Source: Paulinella micropora
Taxonomy: Eukaryota; Cercozoa; Imbricatea; Euglyphida; Paulinellidae
NCBI GenBank assembly: GCA_019918135.1
Contig: WBZZ01003772.1
Location: 47,501 to 111,500 of the forward strand
DNA: 64,000 nucleotides
Direction of reading: 5' to 3'
A program made the position numbers and the translations under genes. Positions 44,133 through 54,039 of the stretch are shown here, piece after piece. The notes below the pieces were generated by a model that saw only the letters and a program-made list of their open reading frames with translations, did no database searches and was not told the origin of the DNA. Each line of letters begins with the position of its first letter. The first letter of the stretch is position 1.

Positions 44133-44603
44133 TTAGAAGCGGTAGTGGCCCTCGCAGGCTGGGTTTAGGTAGTTTTCGTAGGCGTATTGTGACACGACTT
44201 CTGAGAGCGCGCCGAGCATAAAGAGTTGCTTGCCCGTGTCACCAGGCGCCATCCTCATGCCGCCGCCCGCCAGCAGGCCCGGCAGCACGCTGTAGATCAA
44301 ACCACCGCCGACCACGTGCAGGGCCAAGGAAGGGTAACGGGCCAGCCGGCCCTCTTGCGTTGAATTAAGCACTCTGGACTGCAGCAGATCCACGACCGTG
44401 GTCGTCGCGGCCGCGATGATGGCCTTGCCTACCGACTTGCTGACGGTCACGCCGCTGAGCCTGGGCACGGCCGCGAAAGAGACGGGGGCGTCCTTTTGCA
44501 CTAGTACCGGCGTCGCAAAGTAGGCGAACGTCGCGGCAGTAGCACTGCGCGCGATGTTCTCCATGCTGAAAGTGTCGCTGACTGTCCCTGTAATCTCGTC
44601 CAT
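44133..44603 (-). CDS. hydrophobic membrane-associated protein, 156 aa
   Basis: ATG 44,603, intact. Several moderately hydrophobic, Ala/Val-rich helices (ATAATFAYFATPVLV, AIIAAATTTVVDLL, LALHVVGGGLIYSVLPGLLAGG). Ends YLNPACEGHYRF. The amphipathic pattern fits a virion membrane or pore-like protein; no family is recognised. TATTAAAAAAC lies about 14 nt upstream of the start. Confidence 0.55.
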   Translation of the reverse strand: MDEITGTVSDTFSMENIARSATAATFAYFATPVLVQKDAPVSFAAVPRLSGVTVSKSVGKAIIAAATTTVVDLLQSRVLNSTQEGRLARYPSLALHVVGGGLIYSVLPGLLAGGGMRMAPGDTGKQLFMLGALSEVVSQYAYENYLNPACEGHYRF

Positions 44604-44664
44604 CTTTTTCCTCCGTATTAAAAAACAGCGCCACAGAATTTAATATTTTTTTATTATTATTATT

Positions 44665-45321
44665 TCATTGATTGACTGTCGGAGGGGCTGGGGTGTCTAG
44701 GTCTACTGCTGCTAGTACAGCAGAGGTGTTGCGGGCGTGCGCGATGGCCGCGGTTTGTGCCGTGATCAAGGCCAGCTCGGTGACGGGGTCGAGCCTCGTC
44801 ATGCCGATGCCGGCCTTGAGTTTCGCGCGCTCGAGCAGAAAGAGCCACCGCTCGTTGGCAAAGCACTCGTCGGTCGTGCCGGCAATCTGGTAACGTGTGC
44901 GGCTCGACACCAGACGCTCAAGGCGCGTCAGCCCTTGCTTCAGGGCCACGTTAGACATCTGGTCCACGGCCGAGTCGTCCAGCGCCTCTTCGGCCTCCTC
45001 CAAGATCGTGGGCAAACGCGCGCGGGCCACCTTGCGCAGCGCCCGCGGCTCGCAGGGGATCCCCGCTTTTTTGAGCTTGGGCGCAATCAGTTCGGATTTG
45101 CCGTAGGCGCACAGGAGCCGGTAGGCAGGGTCGTCGCGCAGGGGCACCGTCTCGGCCTCCTCGAACCGTTGCTGCGTCAGCGGCGGCGGCTGGCGTTCTT
45201 TGGCCACGCGCCGTCTTTTCTTGGGAGGGGGCTGAGTCGCAGGAGGGGCCTCTTGTTCTGGTGGTAGATCTTGTTTGCCGTCTTCCGCGGCCGGTGGCTC
45301 GAGATTAGCAAAAGGGTCCAT
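44665..45321 (-). CDS. hypothetical protein with nuclear-localisation-like signal, 218 aa
   Basis: ATG 45,321, intact. The Pro-rich N-terminus contains PPKKRRRVAKER, a classical nuclear-localisation-like stretch. The rest is helical (LLCAYGKSELIAPKLKKAG, then ARARLPTILEEAEEALDD). A TTTTATAATAG element is upstream. Function not recognised; a nuclear step is suggested only by the signal. Confidence 0.55.
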   Translation of the reverse strand: MDPFANLEPPAAEDGKQDLPPEQEAPPATQPPPKKRRRVAKERQPPPLTQQRFEEAETVPLRDDPAYRLLCAYGKSELIAPKLKKAGIPCEPRALRKVARARLPTILEEAEEALDDSAVDQMSNVALKQGLTRLERLVSSRTRYQIAGTTDECFANERWLFLLERAKLKAGIGMTRLDPVTELALITAQTAAIAHARNTSAVLAAVDLDTPAPPTVNQ

Positions 45322-46109
45322 CCCTTACACACATGCTATTATAAAAGAGACACAACTTTCTTTTTTTAGGGCGCAAAGCCAAGGGCTCGTTGCTGGCCCT
45401 GTTGATGCCGACCCAGCCGCGCACGTTGCCGTCCTCGCGCTCGAAGGAGGAGACTGAAGGGATGCGGCTCCACTGTTCGTCGCGCATTTTCGAGGCCTGG
45501 TATTCTTAACATCAACCAGACAGATAAGCGCACAAGAAAAATGTCGGACAGACAGACTTCGAGACCTTCGATCATTCTGGCCGCTTGCATACAACCTATA
45601 ACAGACAACAGCGGTTAACCACGCCCGGAAAACACATCATCTACCGTTCCAGTCGTTTCCGTACGACCTCCGCAATTCGGTGAGCAAGGGCTTCATCTGG
45701 CCGCGAACCCCTCGTTCCCCGAAGTAGCAGTTGGCATTCGTGAACTCCTGCCCGTAGACTCCATCGATCTCGTCCGCGGTACCGACAAGTAGAACTGCAC
45801 CTGGCAAACGATTTGCATGCGTTTAATAAGAAGGGGATACAGGCGCAAAAGCGGATTACCTTTGTATCACGAGGACAGACTGTTCTTGGAAAGGCGCTGG
45901 GCAATGCCCTTCATATTATCTATGGTGGGGTCCTTTCTATCGGGCATCCCATTGAGCGCAGAGTAGATGATGCTGGACGTGGCCAGGGCATCGGTCTTGA
46001 CGACGGGGTCGGTCTGCGTACCGTGCTCCACTGCATCGTTGAGGTGCGCGGCCGACTTCTCGTCGGCGGTAGTCGCCAGGCGCACGGGTCCTCGTTGTGG
46101 GGCGGCCAT
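45305..46109 (-). pseudogene. unknown gene with about three introns
   Basis: Exon 1 runs from ATG 46,109 (MAAPQRGPVRLATTADEK) to about 45,860. It contains a TGA at 45,867-45,869 that could be a decayed CGA. A GTAATC...GCCAG intron (45,801-45,859) leads in phase to AVLLVGTADEIDGVYGQEF and GERGVRGQMKPLLTELRRSY. A second intron (45,596-45,644, with TTAAC branch-like site and GTTATAG end) and a third of about 61 nt near 45,500-45,560 lead to MRDEQWSRIPSVSSFERED and a basic end. Phases agree for all joins. The family is not recognised. The alternative is that only 46,109-45,867 is a real 80-aa gene. Confidence 0.5.
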
Positions 46110-46166
46110 TGTTTTCCGTTGTGTTTAAAAAGGGCCACCAGAGAATAAAAAAATTTTTGTTTGGTT

Positions 46167-46430
46167 TTACTGGGCGCCGTTCAGGGCCGCTTCGCACTGC
46201 CTGGCCTGCTCGGGCGAGATTTTTAGCATGATCTGTGCGTCCTGCACCTTGGGCGGCGGGAAGATCTTTTCGAGCGGTGCCTCCTCGACCGTGTTGTGCA
46301 GGGCCTCGAGCACTTTCTGTTCGGCCTGTGCCTCTTTCTGCCACTTGCGGCAGGCCTGCCTCAGTTCCTTTTCGTTCAGTTTGCCTAGCGCTAGCGCGAG
46401 CTGCGGGTTGAAGCTCTGCAAGTGGTGCAT
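46167..46430 (-). CDS. small helical protein, 87 aa
   Basis: ATG 46,430, intact. Helical and charged (KLNEKELRQACRKWQKEAQ), ending in AQIMLKISPEQARQCEAAL. ATTAAAAAGCCGAG lies directly upstream. Unrecognised. Confidence 0.55.
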   Translation of the reverse strand: MHHLQSFNPQLALALGKLNEKELRQACRKWQKEAQAEQKVLEALHNTVEEAPLEKIFPPPKVQDAQIMLKISPEQARQCEAALNGAQ

Positions 46431-46468
46431 CTCGGCTTTTTAATGACAGCTTACAACAAAAAAAAGAA

Positions 46469-49400
46469 TCAATTATTCTTCCGCTTCTTATTCGGTGCAC
46501 TACTCGTTTCTGCCATGTCCTTTCTCTTGGTGTTTAGCTTCACGAGCTTAATACCCAGCTTGGACAAAACCTTGTGCCATTCCTTCATCAGCTTTTTGCC
46601 CCTCCCGCCCTCTGCCTGGATGCGCTCGGAGGCCTTTTCGATCATTTCGTGCAGAGTGTGTGATTTCTCGGTTGGGCCCACGGGTCCCTGGCTCCTCGTC
46701 TTGCGCTCCAGCAGCTCCTCGAACAACGGGACGGAGGGCTCCTCGTTGAGGCTGGTGACGAGCTTCTGGTCGTGCCACTCGTCGGTGCCGTAGGCCAGCG
46801 CCATTCGGACTACCTTGAGCCGCTCTTCAAAGGTGAGCTTCTGGCTGGTGAGAATTTGCACGTCCTTCTCGGGCAGCTCTCCTAGCTGGTCCGGGAAGAT
46901 CTTGTAGTCCAGTCCGCCTCCGTGCCCTTGGCCGTGGCGGTCAGCACCAAGTTGGCCAAGTACCTGACGGCCAGGTTGTCCTTGTACTTTTGCCTGTTCT
47001 CGGGATCCTGGAGGATGCTCTCGATGACACGCTCTGTCCCCTGGCGCAAGAAGGCCTTGGCCTCCTCGGGCTTGCCCCGGACCTTGTCGAGCAGCTCTCT
47101 GTCGCTGACGCCCATGTTTCGCTTGCGCATAGCCTCCAGGATGCCCACGCGCAGCATGTTCAGGCTCTCCCTCTCTTGGCCTTTAGGCAGAGTTTTCCCG
47201 TTCATGGCATAATACAGGAGTTCCTGCTCGGCTTGCTTGGTGTCCAGCTCCTGTGCGGCGCTGATTCCATGTCCACGGGCGCACCGCTTTCGTTGGACGC
47301 TCTGTTCGCGTTGCAGGTCTGGGTAAAGTCTGATCCTGCCCCCCCGAGCCACGTCGAGTCGTCGCCGCCGCCGCCGGGTTGGCCCGTGCCAAAGACTTTG
47401 CCAGCAGAGGGGTTGCTGCCGTAGGTCTCGTTGCTTCTTTCCTTCTCTTTTTCGAGCTGTTTGGTCGGGCACCGCCGCCGCCGGCCGCGACCAGCACGCC
47501 GGCGCAGCTCCTCCACCCCTCCGTTGCAGTGACGACGCACCGGCCCGTCGACACTGGCGGCCACTCGCGCGGGCACACCAGCGGAGGCCCCGCCACCAGC
47601 GTCGACCGCGAGACCCCGTGACTGGAGCCAGCCTCTGGCAAACAGGCCCTGGAACAAGGCCTTGAAGCCGCTGACGATGCTGGGCTGCGTCACGAGGCCT
47701 TCGCCCACCGGTTGCCCCACGTCGGGCCGCTGAGTGAAGACGGGCACGACTTGGCTCTGCGCCCACTCCCAGGCCTTGTCCAGGCCGCTCCCCTGCGGGA
47801 AGCTGCCGTTCTCGCGCTCGAGCGTGTTCTTCATGAAGTCTACCATGCCCGACCTCTTGACGAACGCGCTGAACTCCTCTGCGCTGGCCGTGTGCACCAG
47901 CCTCTTCTTTTCTTCGGGCGGCAGAGTGGGCTCCACGGCCTCTACCGCCGCTTCCTTGAGCTCTGTGACTTTCTGCTGTGCCTGTTCGGCCCGTTGCGCG
48001 AGCTCGCTGGCGCCCGAGACTTCCGCGGACTCCTTGTATTTCTTGATTTGTTCTTGGTACTGTCTGATTTGGTCGAGGAGCTTTTGCTGGACGTTGTCTG
48101 CAGTCTTTCTATCCTTTTGGAGCAGCGCGCTGGCCCTTTCCGTGTAATCAGTGTGTTTTTTCTCGAAGGTGGCCTTCTGTTCCTCTGACTCTGGGAGCCG
48201 CTCTGCAAGCTGGCGCAGCTTGCTCTCGCTTGCCTGGCGCTCTCTGAGCAGGCGTTCCGCCTCCTTGACTTTGGCCGCGGCTTTCTCTGCCTTCTTGCCC
48301 TCCCGTGCTCTAGCCAGGGTGTCTTTCGCGCCCTTGAGCTCTTTCCTGAGTTTGAGGATTTCCTTGCTCTGTTTCTCGCTCTGGTGGCCCATTTGCATCA
48401 CGATCTCGTCCGCTTCCGCGATCGTGTCAGTGTTTGTTTTCAGTCGTGCTCGGAGCTTCTCGACTTGGCTGGCCAGCTTGTTGTAGGTCTCGCTCGCCTC
48501 GGCCAGCGAGATCTCTTGCTGCGAGGTTTCGCGTGTCAAGCTGTCCATGTGCTATTGCAACGCTTCTCCTCCCTTGTTAGCAGCCTCCAGGTCTTGCTGC
48601 AGGTGGCGCTCGCGCGCTAGCGCCTCTTCCAGTGCCTGTACGGCTTGTTTGTTTTCTGTCGTTAGCATGTGGCGGGCGTCCTCGCTCACTTATTTAGCTC
48701 GCTGGGCCTCTGCGCCGAGCGACGGCACTTGCTCCAGTGCCGCGTCTGCCAGCGCCCTCTGCTCGCGTGCGAGCCTTGCTTGTTGCGAGTCGGTCTGCAA
48801 CTGCTTGATCTCCGCTGCCTTGCGGCGCAGGTCCTCTAGCAGCAGCTGGCGGTTGCGCCTGTATTCTCTGGCCCGCGCCTGGAGCTCCTGGTTGTGTTTA
48901 TGGGCTTCTTGCAGTTCTTGTGCCAGCCCGGCGTTCTTGGCCCTCTCCGCGTCGGTGTTGCCTTCTGCCGTTTGCAGATGGTCGTTGCTCTCCTTGAGTT
49001 GCGCCTGTAGCTGTTCGATCTCGGTGTCCTTGAGGGTAATCTGGTCCAGGTACTCGCCGGCTAAAGCTTCTGCCTTTTTCTGCAGGGCCTCTACACCCGC
49101 CTTGTCTGACTCCAGCTCCTGGTAGGCTTTGTTGGCTTCTAGCAGCTGCTGGTCCAGTGCGGCGGCCCGCTCGTTGATCTCTTGCAGCTTCTGGTTAGTC
49201 TCAAACACCTGCCTGCTGGCATTCGCTGCATTGCGCGCTGTCTCGGCCGCTTGCTGCATGGTGATTTTTGCTTTTTGTTCCGCCTCCTCTGCTTTGTCTT
49301 CTAGCGCAGTCTTCTCTTCGCTGTACCCGAGCGTGGCCGCGTTCTTCTCTCTAAATTCTGCCGCCAGCCCCGCGGCCGCCTGCTGTGCGCTGGATGCCCT

Positions 49401-51133
49401 TTGCTCTGCCTCTTGTTTCCCCTGCTGAGACTGCCGTTCGGCCTCTTCTGCGTCTGCTGCCTTCTGCCGCAACTCGTCGTTGGCGCCCTTGGCCTGGGCT
49501 GCCTGTTGTTTAGCCGCTTCGGCCTCCGCGGCCCTGTCGGCCTCCGCTGCTTTCCGTGCTGCTTCTTGTCTTGCACTGTCTGCGACTTTCTCCAGCCGTT
49601 CGTGGGCGAGCTTTTCTGCGTGTGCCACTTCGAGTGTGTGGTCCCTTTCTGTCTGCAGTATAACTATTTTCTGCTCAAGTATATTGTAGTCGTTCTGGAG
49701 GCCCTGGCCCGCTTGCTGCAGCTGGGCGATGTTCTTGTGTGCCTCGTCGATATGGCCCCTTGCGGCGGCGGCGAGGTGTTCGGCGTATTGTCGGTACTGG
49801 TTGCTCACGTCGACGATCCTCCTACCTTCATTTCCGCTGTTCTTGATCGTTTCCTCCAGGCGCGCGACGTAGGCTGCCAGGTCGTTGGCTCGTTTGCGTT
49901 CTCTCTCTGTCTCACCCTTTTGGCTCTTAAGCTCCTCCAGGCGCTGGCTGGTTGCCGCTTGTTCTTGCTGCAGCTTTTTCCTTGCATCCAGTAACTCCAT
50001 GGCCTTTCAGTCCTTTTCGGCCAGCGCCTGGTCGTGGGCCTCGCGCAGACTGGTCTGGTTCTTCTCTAACTCTTCGTTCAGTCGCTTCTGATCGGCCAAG
50101 GCGGCCTGTTGCTTCTGGGCGAACTCCTTGTCTTCTTCGACTTGTTTGGACAGTGTTTTGGCGCGTTCCTCCGCCTCTTGTATTCGCGCTTGCCAGCCGT
50201 CTTTCTCCTGCTGGAGGGCTGCGATGCGTGCCTCTGCTCTCTGGCGTTTCTCGGCGTCCATGCCAGCGCCCGTCAAGAGCTTTTTGAGCCTCTCGACCTC
50301 GTGCCCTCCTGCAGTCAATTTTTGCCAGTACTGAGCATTCATGGTGTCCACGAGTCTTCTGGCGTTATCTGCCTCCTCTTGTGCACGAGCGACCATCGCG
50401 TTGGCGGAATGAATGTCGTCTTGCAAGAAGCTGATCGCCGCGTCCTGTGTGCGCACTGTTGCGTCACTGCGGTCGAACCTCTTCTCCAGCTGGCTGATCT
50501 GCAATCGCAGATCTGCAATGAGCTTCGACTGGTCGGGAGGTGGTCGAGCGCCCCGCGACTGCTCTTCTGGCTGGGGCGACGCGGGCCGCCCGTCGAGTGG
50601 TTGCTCGTCTGGCTCCGGGCTGCCGGCACGTGAGTGAGGGGGGGCGTCGTCCCCACCTTCACAGCCTTCGTCCAAGTTGATCTCACCGCCGCCGTCGCCG
50701 CCTTCGTCCTCGCTGCCGACGGCGAGGCGCGGCGAGAGTGTGGCGGTGAAGCGGAACGCGAGCGCGATGGTGGCGGCGAGGGCGAAGGCGAGCGCGAGGG
50801 CTGCGGTGACGCGGAGCGCGAGGGCTGTGGTGACGGCGACGCGGAGCGCGAGGGCTGTGGCGACGGCGAAGCGGGGCGCGAGCATGGCGGCGGTGGCGAA
50901 GCGGGGCGCGGTGGCGGGGAGGGCGGCCGCAGGATGCACAGCGCTTGGTGCAATTCAGGGTTTACCCACTTCATGATATCACGGGTCTTCTGGGCACTCT
51001 GTTTGTCGCTCTGGCCCGCGTAGCCCGTGGGCCCTGGTTGTTTGCCGCGGACAACGGGCCGGTTGTCGACCCATGACGGCTTGCTTGTTTTGGTCAGCTT
51101 GCGCGACAGGCTTTCCTTGTCTTCCCGGCGCAT
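46469..51133 (-). pseudogene. giant coiled-coil protein (about 1,550 codons)
   Basis: One long gene from ATG 51,133 (MRREDKESLSRKL). A repetitive Ser/Pro/Arg region (about 50,960-50,700) is followed by over 1,000 residues of heptad-rich coiled coil and a globular end (LRQGTERVIESILQDPENR, then LTFEERLKVVRMALAYGTD). In-frame stops are TGA at 50,007-50,009, TAA at 48,690-48,692 and TAG at 48,552-48,554; frameshifts lie near 50,700, 47,250 and 46,880. Sequence continues meaningfully across every break, so it is a decayed single gene. Size and position next to packaging and capsid genes suggest a scaffold or tape-measure-like structural role; that is inference. Confidence 0.68.
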
Positions 51134-51223
51134 CCATGGCGCCGTGGTGTAGAAAGGGGGAGGCACCCCTTTTTAGAAAACTAGCACAGACAATAAAAAA
51201 ATTTAATTGCAGCTCAACGGCAT
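51134..51223. promoter_or_regulatory. divergent promoter, coiled-coil gene and packaging ATPase
   Basis: 90 bp between divergent starts. Contains CAATAAAAAAATTTAATTGC, a near-palindromic AT block readable as a TATA-like element from either side. Confidence 0.5.
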
Positions 51224-51342
51224 ATGAAAAAGGCCATGGACGACAATGCCGGCCCGTTGGGCGCCCTGCCAGCACCACACGACGCGGAGGAAGAAGAACC
51301 GATCGAGGAAAAGATAGACCAGTACATTCAGGGCCAAAAGGC

Positions 51343-51428
51343 AAAGAAGAAGAAGAAGAAGAAGAAGAAGAAGAAGAAGAAGAAGAAGAAGAAGAAGAAG
51401 AAGAAGAAGAAGAAGAAGAAGAAGAAGG
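51343..51428 (+). repeat. (AAG)n microsatellite coding poly-lysine
   Basis: About 28-29 uninterrupted AAG triplets inside the ATPase gene, giving a poly-Lys run before the P-loop. Such a tract is probably expanded by slippage after integration. Confidence 0.9.
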
Positions 51429-51850
51429 AAGAAGAACCGCTGGCGGAGGACCCGGAACAGCTCTCGCGCAACGTGGAGTACTTCTACCCCCGAGGACCCG
51501 ACGGCCGGCCAGCTGTTTGTGCTGGTGGGCAAGAGCGAACGCGGAAAGACCCACTTTCTGCGCTGGTTATTGTACTCGATGTGCCTCCGCAAGATAGGAG
51601 CGTTCCAGTTCGGGCTCGTGATGGTTCGCACCAAGTTCAAACACTCCTATCGCTTCCACTGGGCTTCGGAGCAACACGTGCGGGTGTAAGAAGGCTTCAA
51701 TAAGGACGTGCTGGTGCAATACGTGGACAACTTGAAAAAGCGCTATCAACAGCAAGGCTATCTCGAACCGAGCTTCCTGGTTTTTGACGACCTGGTGGGT
51801 ATCCTGAACACGCAGGACGGCTGGATGAGCAATTTTATTGGGACCTACAG

Positions 51851-51908
51851 GTAATTCCAATGCAGTGCGCGGTATCGTATTTAACTCTTTCCGGTGATTT
51901 CTGTGCAG
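51851..51908 (+). other. 58-nt GT-AG intron 1 of the packaging ATPase
   Basis: Donor GTAATT, a TTAAC branch-like site at 51,881-51,885, and acceptor TGTGCAG. Splicing joins GTYR to HYNISIF without a frame change. Confidence 0.85.
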
Positions 51909-51963
51909 GCATTACAACATTTCAATTTTCGTAGCAGTCCAGTATCTGACCGGCCGCCAGAGC

Positions 51964-52013
51964 GTAAGTCACTGTCACGCGCTTATGAAATTTAGACGTG
52001 GTTGTCTGTTCAG
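51964..52013 (+). other. 50-nt GT-AG intron 2 of the packaging ATPase
   Basis: Consensus donor GTAAGT and acceptor GTTCAG. Splicing joins TGRQS to VSPIMREQ in phase 0 and rebuilds the conserved block. Confidence 0.85.
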
Positions 52014-52758
52014 GTTTCTCCAATCATGCGCGAACAGACGTCTTATACGATCATGTTCCTGAGCAAGAACCACAAGACGCTGAACGCGCTCTGGGAGAAC
52101 TACGGACGAATGATGGACAAGAAGTCCTTCTTTCGCGCACTTGTCTCAGGCCACGGACCCCGAAGTGACTGGCACCAAGCACGCGAGCGTGGTCTACAGC
52201 GAACGAGTAGACAAGCTCGAGCACAACTACATGTCGTGGCTGGCCCCTGCCACGCTCCCAGATGGAGAGGTCATGCTCAAGGGCCCCGACAAGCCCAAGG
52301 AGCCGAGCAAGGACGAGCTCACGAAGGAACTGCGCTTGGCCCAGCTCGCGTGGCGCGCGCCGAGCTGGGTGCCCAAGAACCTGAACCTATCGCGCGGAGA
52401 CCACGCGGCCCTGCAGAAAATGATGCACTACGCCGACGCGGCCAAGAGCCGCCTGCGCAAGGGCAAGAGCCTGGCCCAGAAAGACAAGCAAAAGCTGCGG
52501 GAGATGGTGGCGTTTGGCCACGACGCGGAGGCTGCCGCCGAGGCGCGCTGGCGCGAGCAACAGGTACCGCCGCCGCGGCCGCCGAGGTACGGCTACGTTT
52601 ACACCAACGACCCGACTCACCGCATGCACCCGTACCGCACGCCCAGCATAGTGAGGCGCGTCGACCAGCGGCAGGCGATGGGCCTGCCGCCGAGGCAGCC
52701 GATGCAATAACCCCTTTTTTTTATTCTTGTTACTGATATAGTTAAGCTAGTCAATAAA

Positions 52759-53349
52759 ATGCTAGCAAGTCTGCCCAGCGACTTGCTAACGGAAGTCCTG
52801 TCATGGCTTGGCCCGGGCGAGCTGGCGCGCTCGGTGGTCTATCTCCGGAGCCACACAAACTGCTTCGTCCGCCCCAGGCCACGGAAGCGGCGCAAGGCCA
52901 TGGCTAAAGCGTGCACAGAGTTCGAGTGCCTGCGCCGCCTGCTGAACGCCACGTTCACGTTCAAGATAAAGAAGATTAACATGTTGCTGGTCTGAGTCGA
53001 AAAGAAAGCAGACAGGATCTGCTTCGAGTGCCTGTCGCAGGTTTACTCGCAGAACCTGTGTGCCGAGCACTTTTGTGCCAAACACCGCCATGAATTGGTG
53101 ACACTCGTAGAGGCCGTCAGGGCCCTGGGCCGGACTTCTCACCCTACCAGGCGGAACAGGCGCGAGCAGGCAATCGTGTTGGCCTACACGCCTGTCTATC
53201 AGTTTCTAGAGGCCTACCGGCGCAGTGGGTGGGAGGTAGTCCAGCCCAATAAGTGGCAACGTTTCTTGTGGCGGACCGGAGCGTTCGAAACCGGCCTGCT
53301 CTTCCTGCCTCGTTTCAATGCTAGCCTTTATTATACAACACACGACTGA
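52759..53349 (+). pseudogene. F-box-like protein, one internal stop
   Basis: ATG 52,759. The N-terminus (LASLPSDLLTEVLSWLGP) is a good F-box start, which would recruit substrates to SCF ubiquitin ligases. After an in-frame TGA (52,993-52,995) the frame continues with a Cys/His-containing region (CFECLSQVYSQNLCAEHFCAKH), then ends FNASLYYTTHD; 196 codons in all. F-box proteins occur widely in large DNA viruses of eukaryotes. TGA could be a decayed CGA. Confidence 0.65.
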
Positions 53350-53443
53350 TTAAAAAAAACTTATGTACGTAACCTTCGGACAAGTCAACGAACTTGTCAT
53401 GCTGTCCTTGATCTGTAAGTGGCTCTTCTTTGCTCCCGCTGAA

Positions 53444-53921
53444 CTAGTATTCGGGCAGGGGCGACAACAACGGTCCCCATGTCTCAATTTCGGCCAGGAC
53501 CGAAACTGTAGTCTGTGCCTCGTTCGCAGCCGGCAGGAGGGTTTCTGCTGTGTCTGGTCCCACCTCAACCAAGGTTGCCGCAGCGTCGACGATGCACTCG
53601 CCATTGCGCGTGGACTTCTACAGGGGGCTGATTTCGCGGCCGGAGGACTGTCCCAGGGGCTGACAGTGTTTTGCGGCCAAAATCGTGCACTATTGACTCG
53701 ACGATCTCTTCCGCTACCTGCGGCTTCGCGACCCATGTCCCGTCCTTGCGCACTCCGTGGTGCTTGAAGACGTGGCGTTTCGTATTTTCGAGTTTGTACG
53801 GATGAAGCTGCAAGTGTCGTTTTACCCGGGCGGCGCAGCGGTTGCGGTCACACCCATATTTCTGGTGGACGGCGTCCACCAGTGAAATCTCTCCGTAGGG
53901 CGTGGTTCTGACGGTGGTCAT
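53444..53921 (-). pseudogene. small DNA-binding-like protein, MSV199/KilA-like (tentative)
   Basis: ATG 53,921 (MTTVRTTPYGEISLVDAVHQ). The segment GEISLVDAVHQKYGCDRNRC followed by RHVFKHHGVRKDGTWVA and AEEIVESIV resembles the MSV199/KilA-N-associated domains of large viruses. A frame slip near 53,680-53,600 is needed to reach a coherent end (VSVLAEIETWGPLLSPLPEY, stop 53,444). Weakly supported. Confidence 0.5.
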
Positions 53922-54039
53922 GTCTTTGGACTTCTTGTCTTCGCTTCGAGACAAGTTCTGAGCTGGTCACGCTAAGTAAAAAGTAACGGACGCCAAGTAG
54001 AGAAACGGTTTTCTAGAAAAAGCGCCGGGACCATCCGAT

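Larger units (their letters stand above)
51224..52710 (+). pseudogene. FtsK/HerA-type genome-packaging ATPase with two introns
   Basis: ATG 51,224. After an acidic start and a run of about 30 Lys, the P-loop reads LVGKSERGKTHFLRWLLY and Walker B reads SFLVFDDLVGIL. Next come IGTYR/HYNISIFVAVQYLTG (sensor region) and IMREQTSYTIMFLSKN, all diagnostic of the A32-like ATPases of DNA viruses. GT-AG introns at 51,851-51,908 and 51,964-52,013 must be removed to read this. Breaks: a slip near 51,485, TAA at 51,687-51,689, and a 1-nt slip near 52,145. The C-terminus is a basic, Pro-rich extension of about 180 residues. It would pump genomic DNA into capsids. Confidence 0.88.

Noticed and set aside
51203..51640. 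Minus-strand poly-Leu frame opposite the poly-Lys tract
   Set aside because: Antisense of the (AAG)n run in the ATPase gene.
52084..52170. A possible third intron in the ATPase ending TTGTCTCAG near 52,149
   Set aside because: The only GT available gives about 26 nt, shorter than the other introns; a 1-nt frameshift is simpler.
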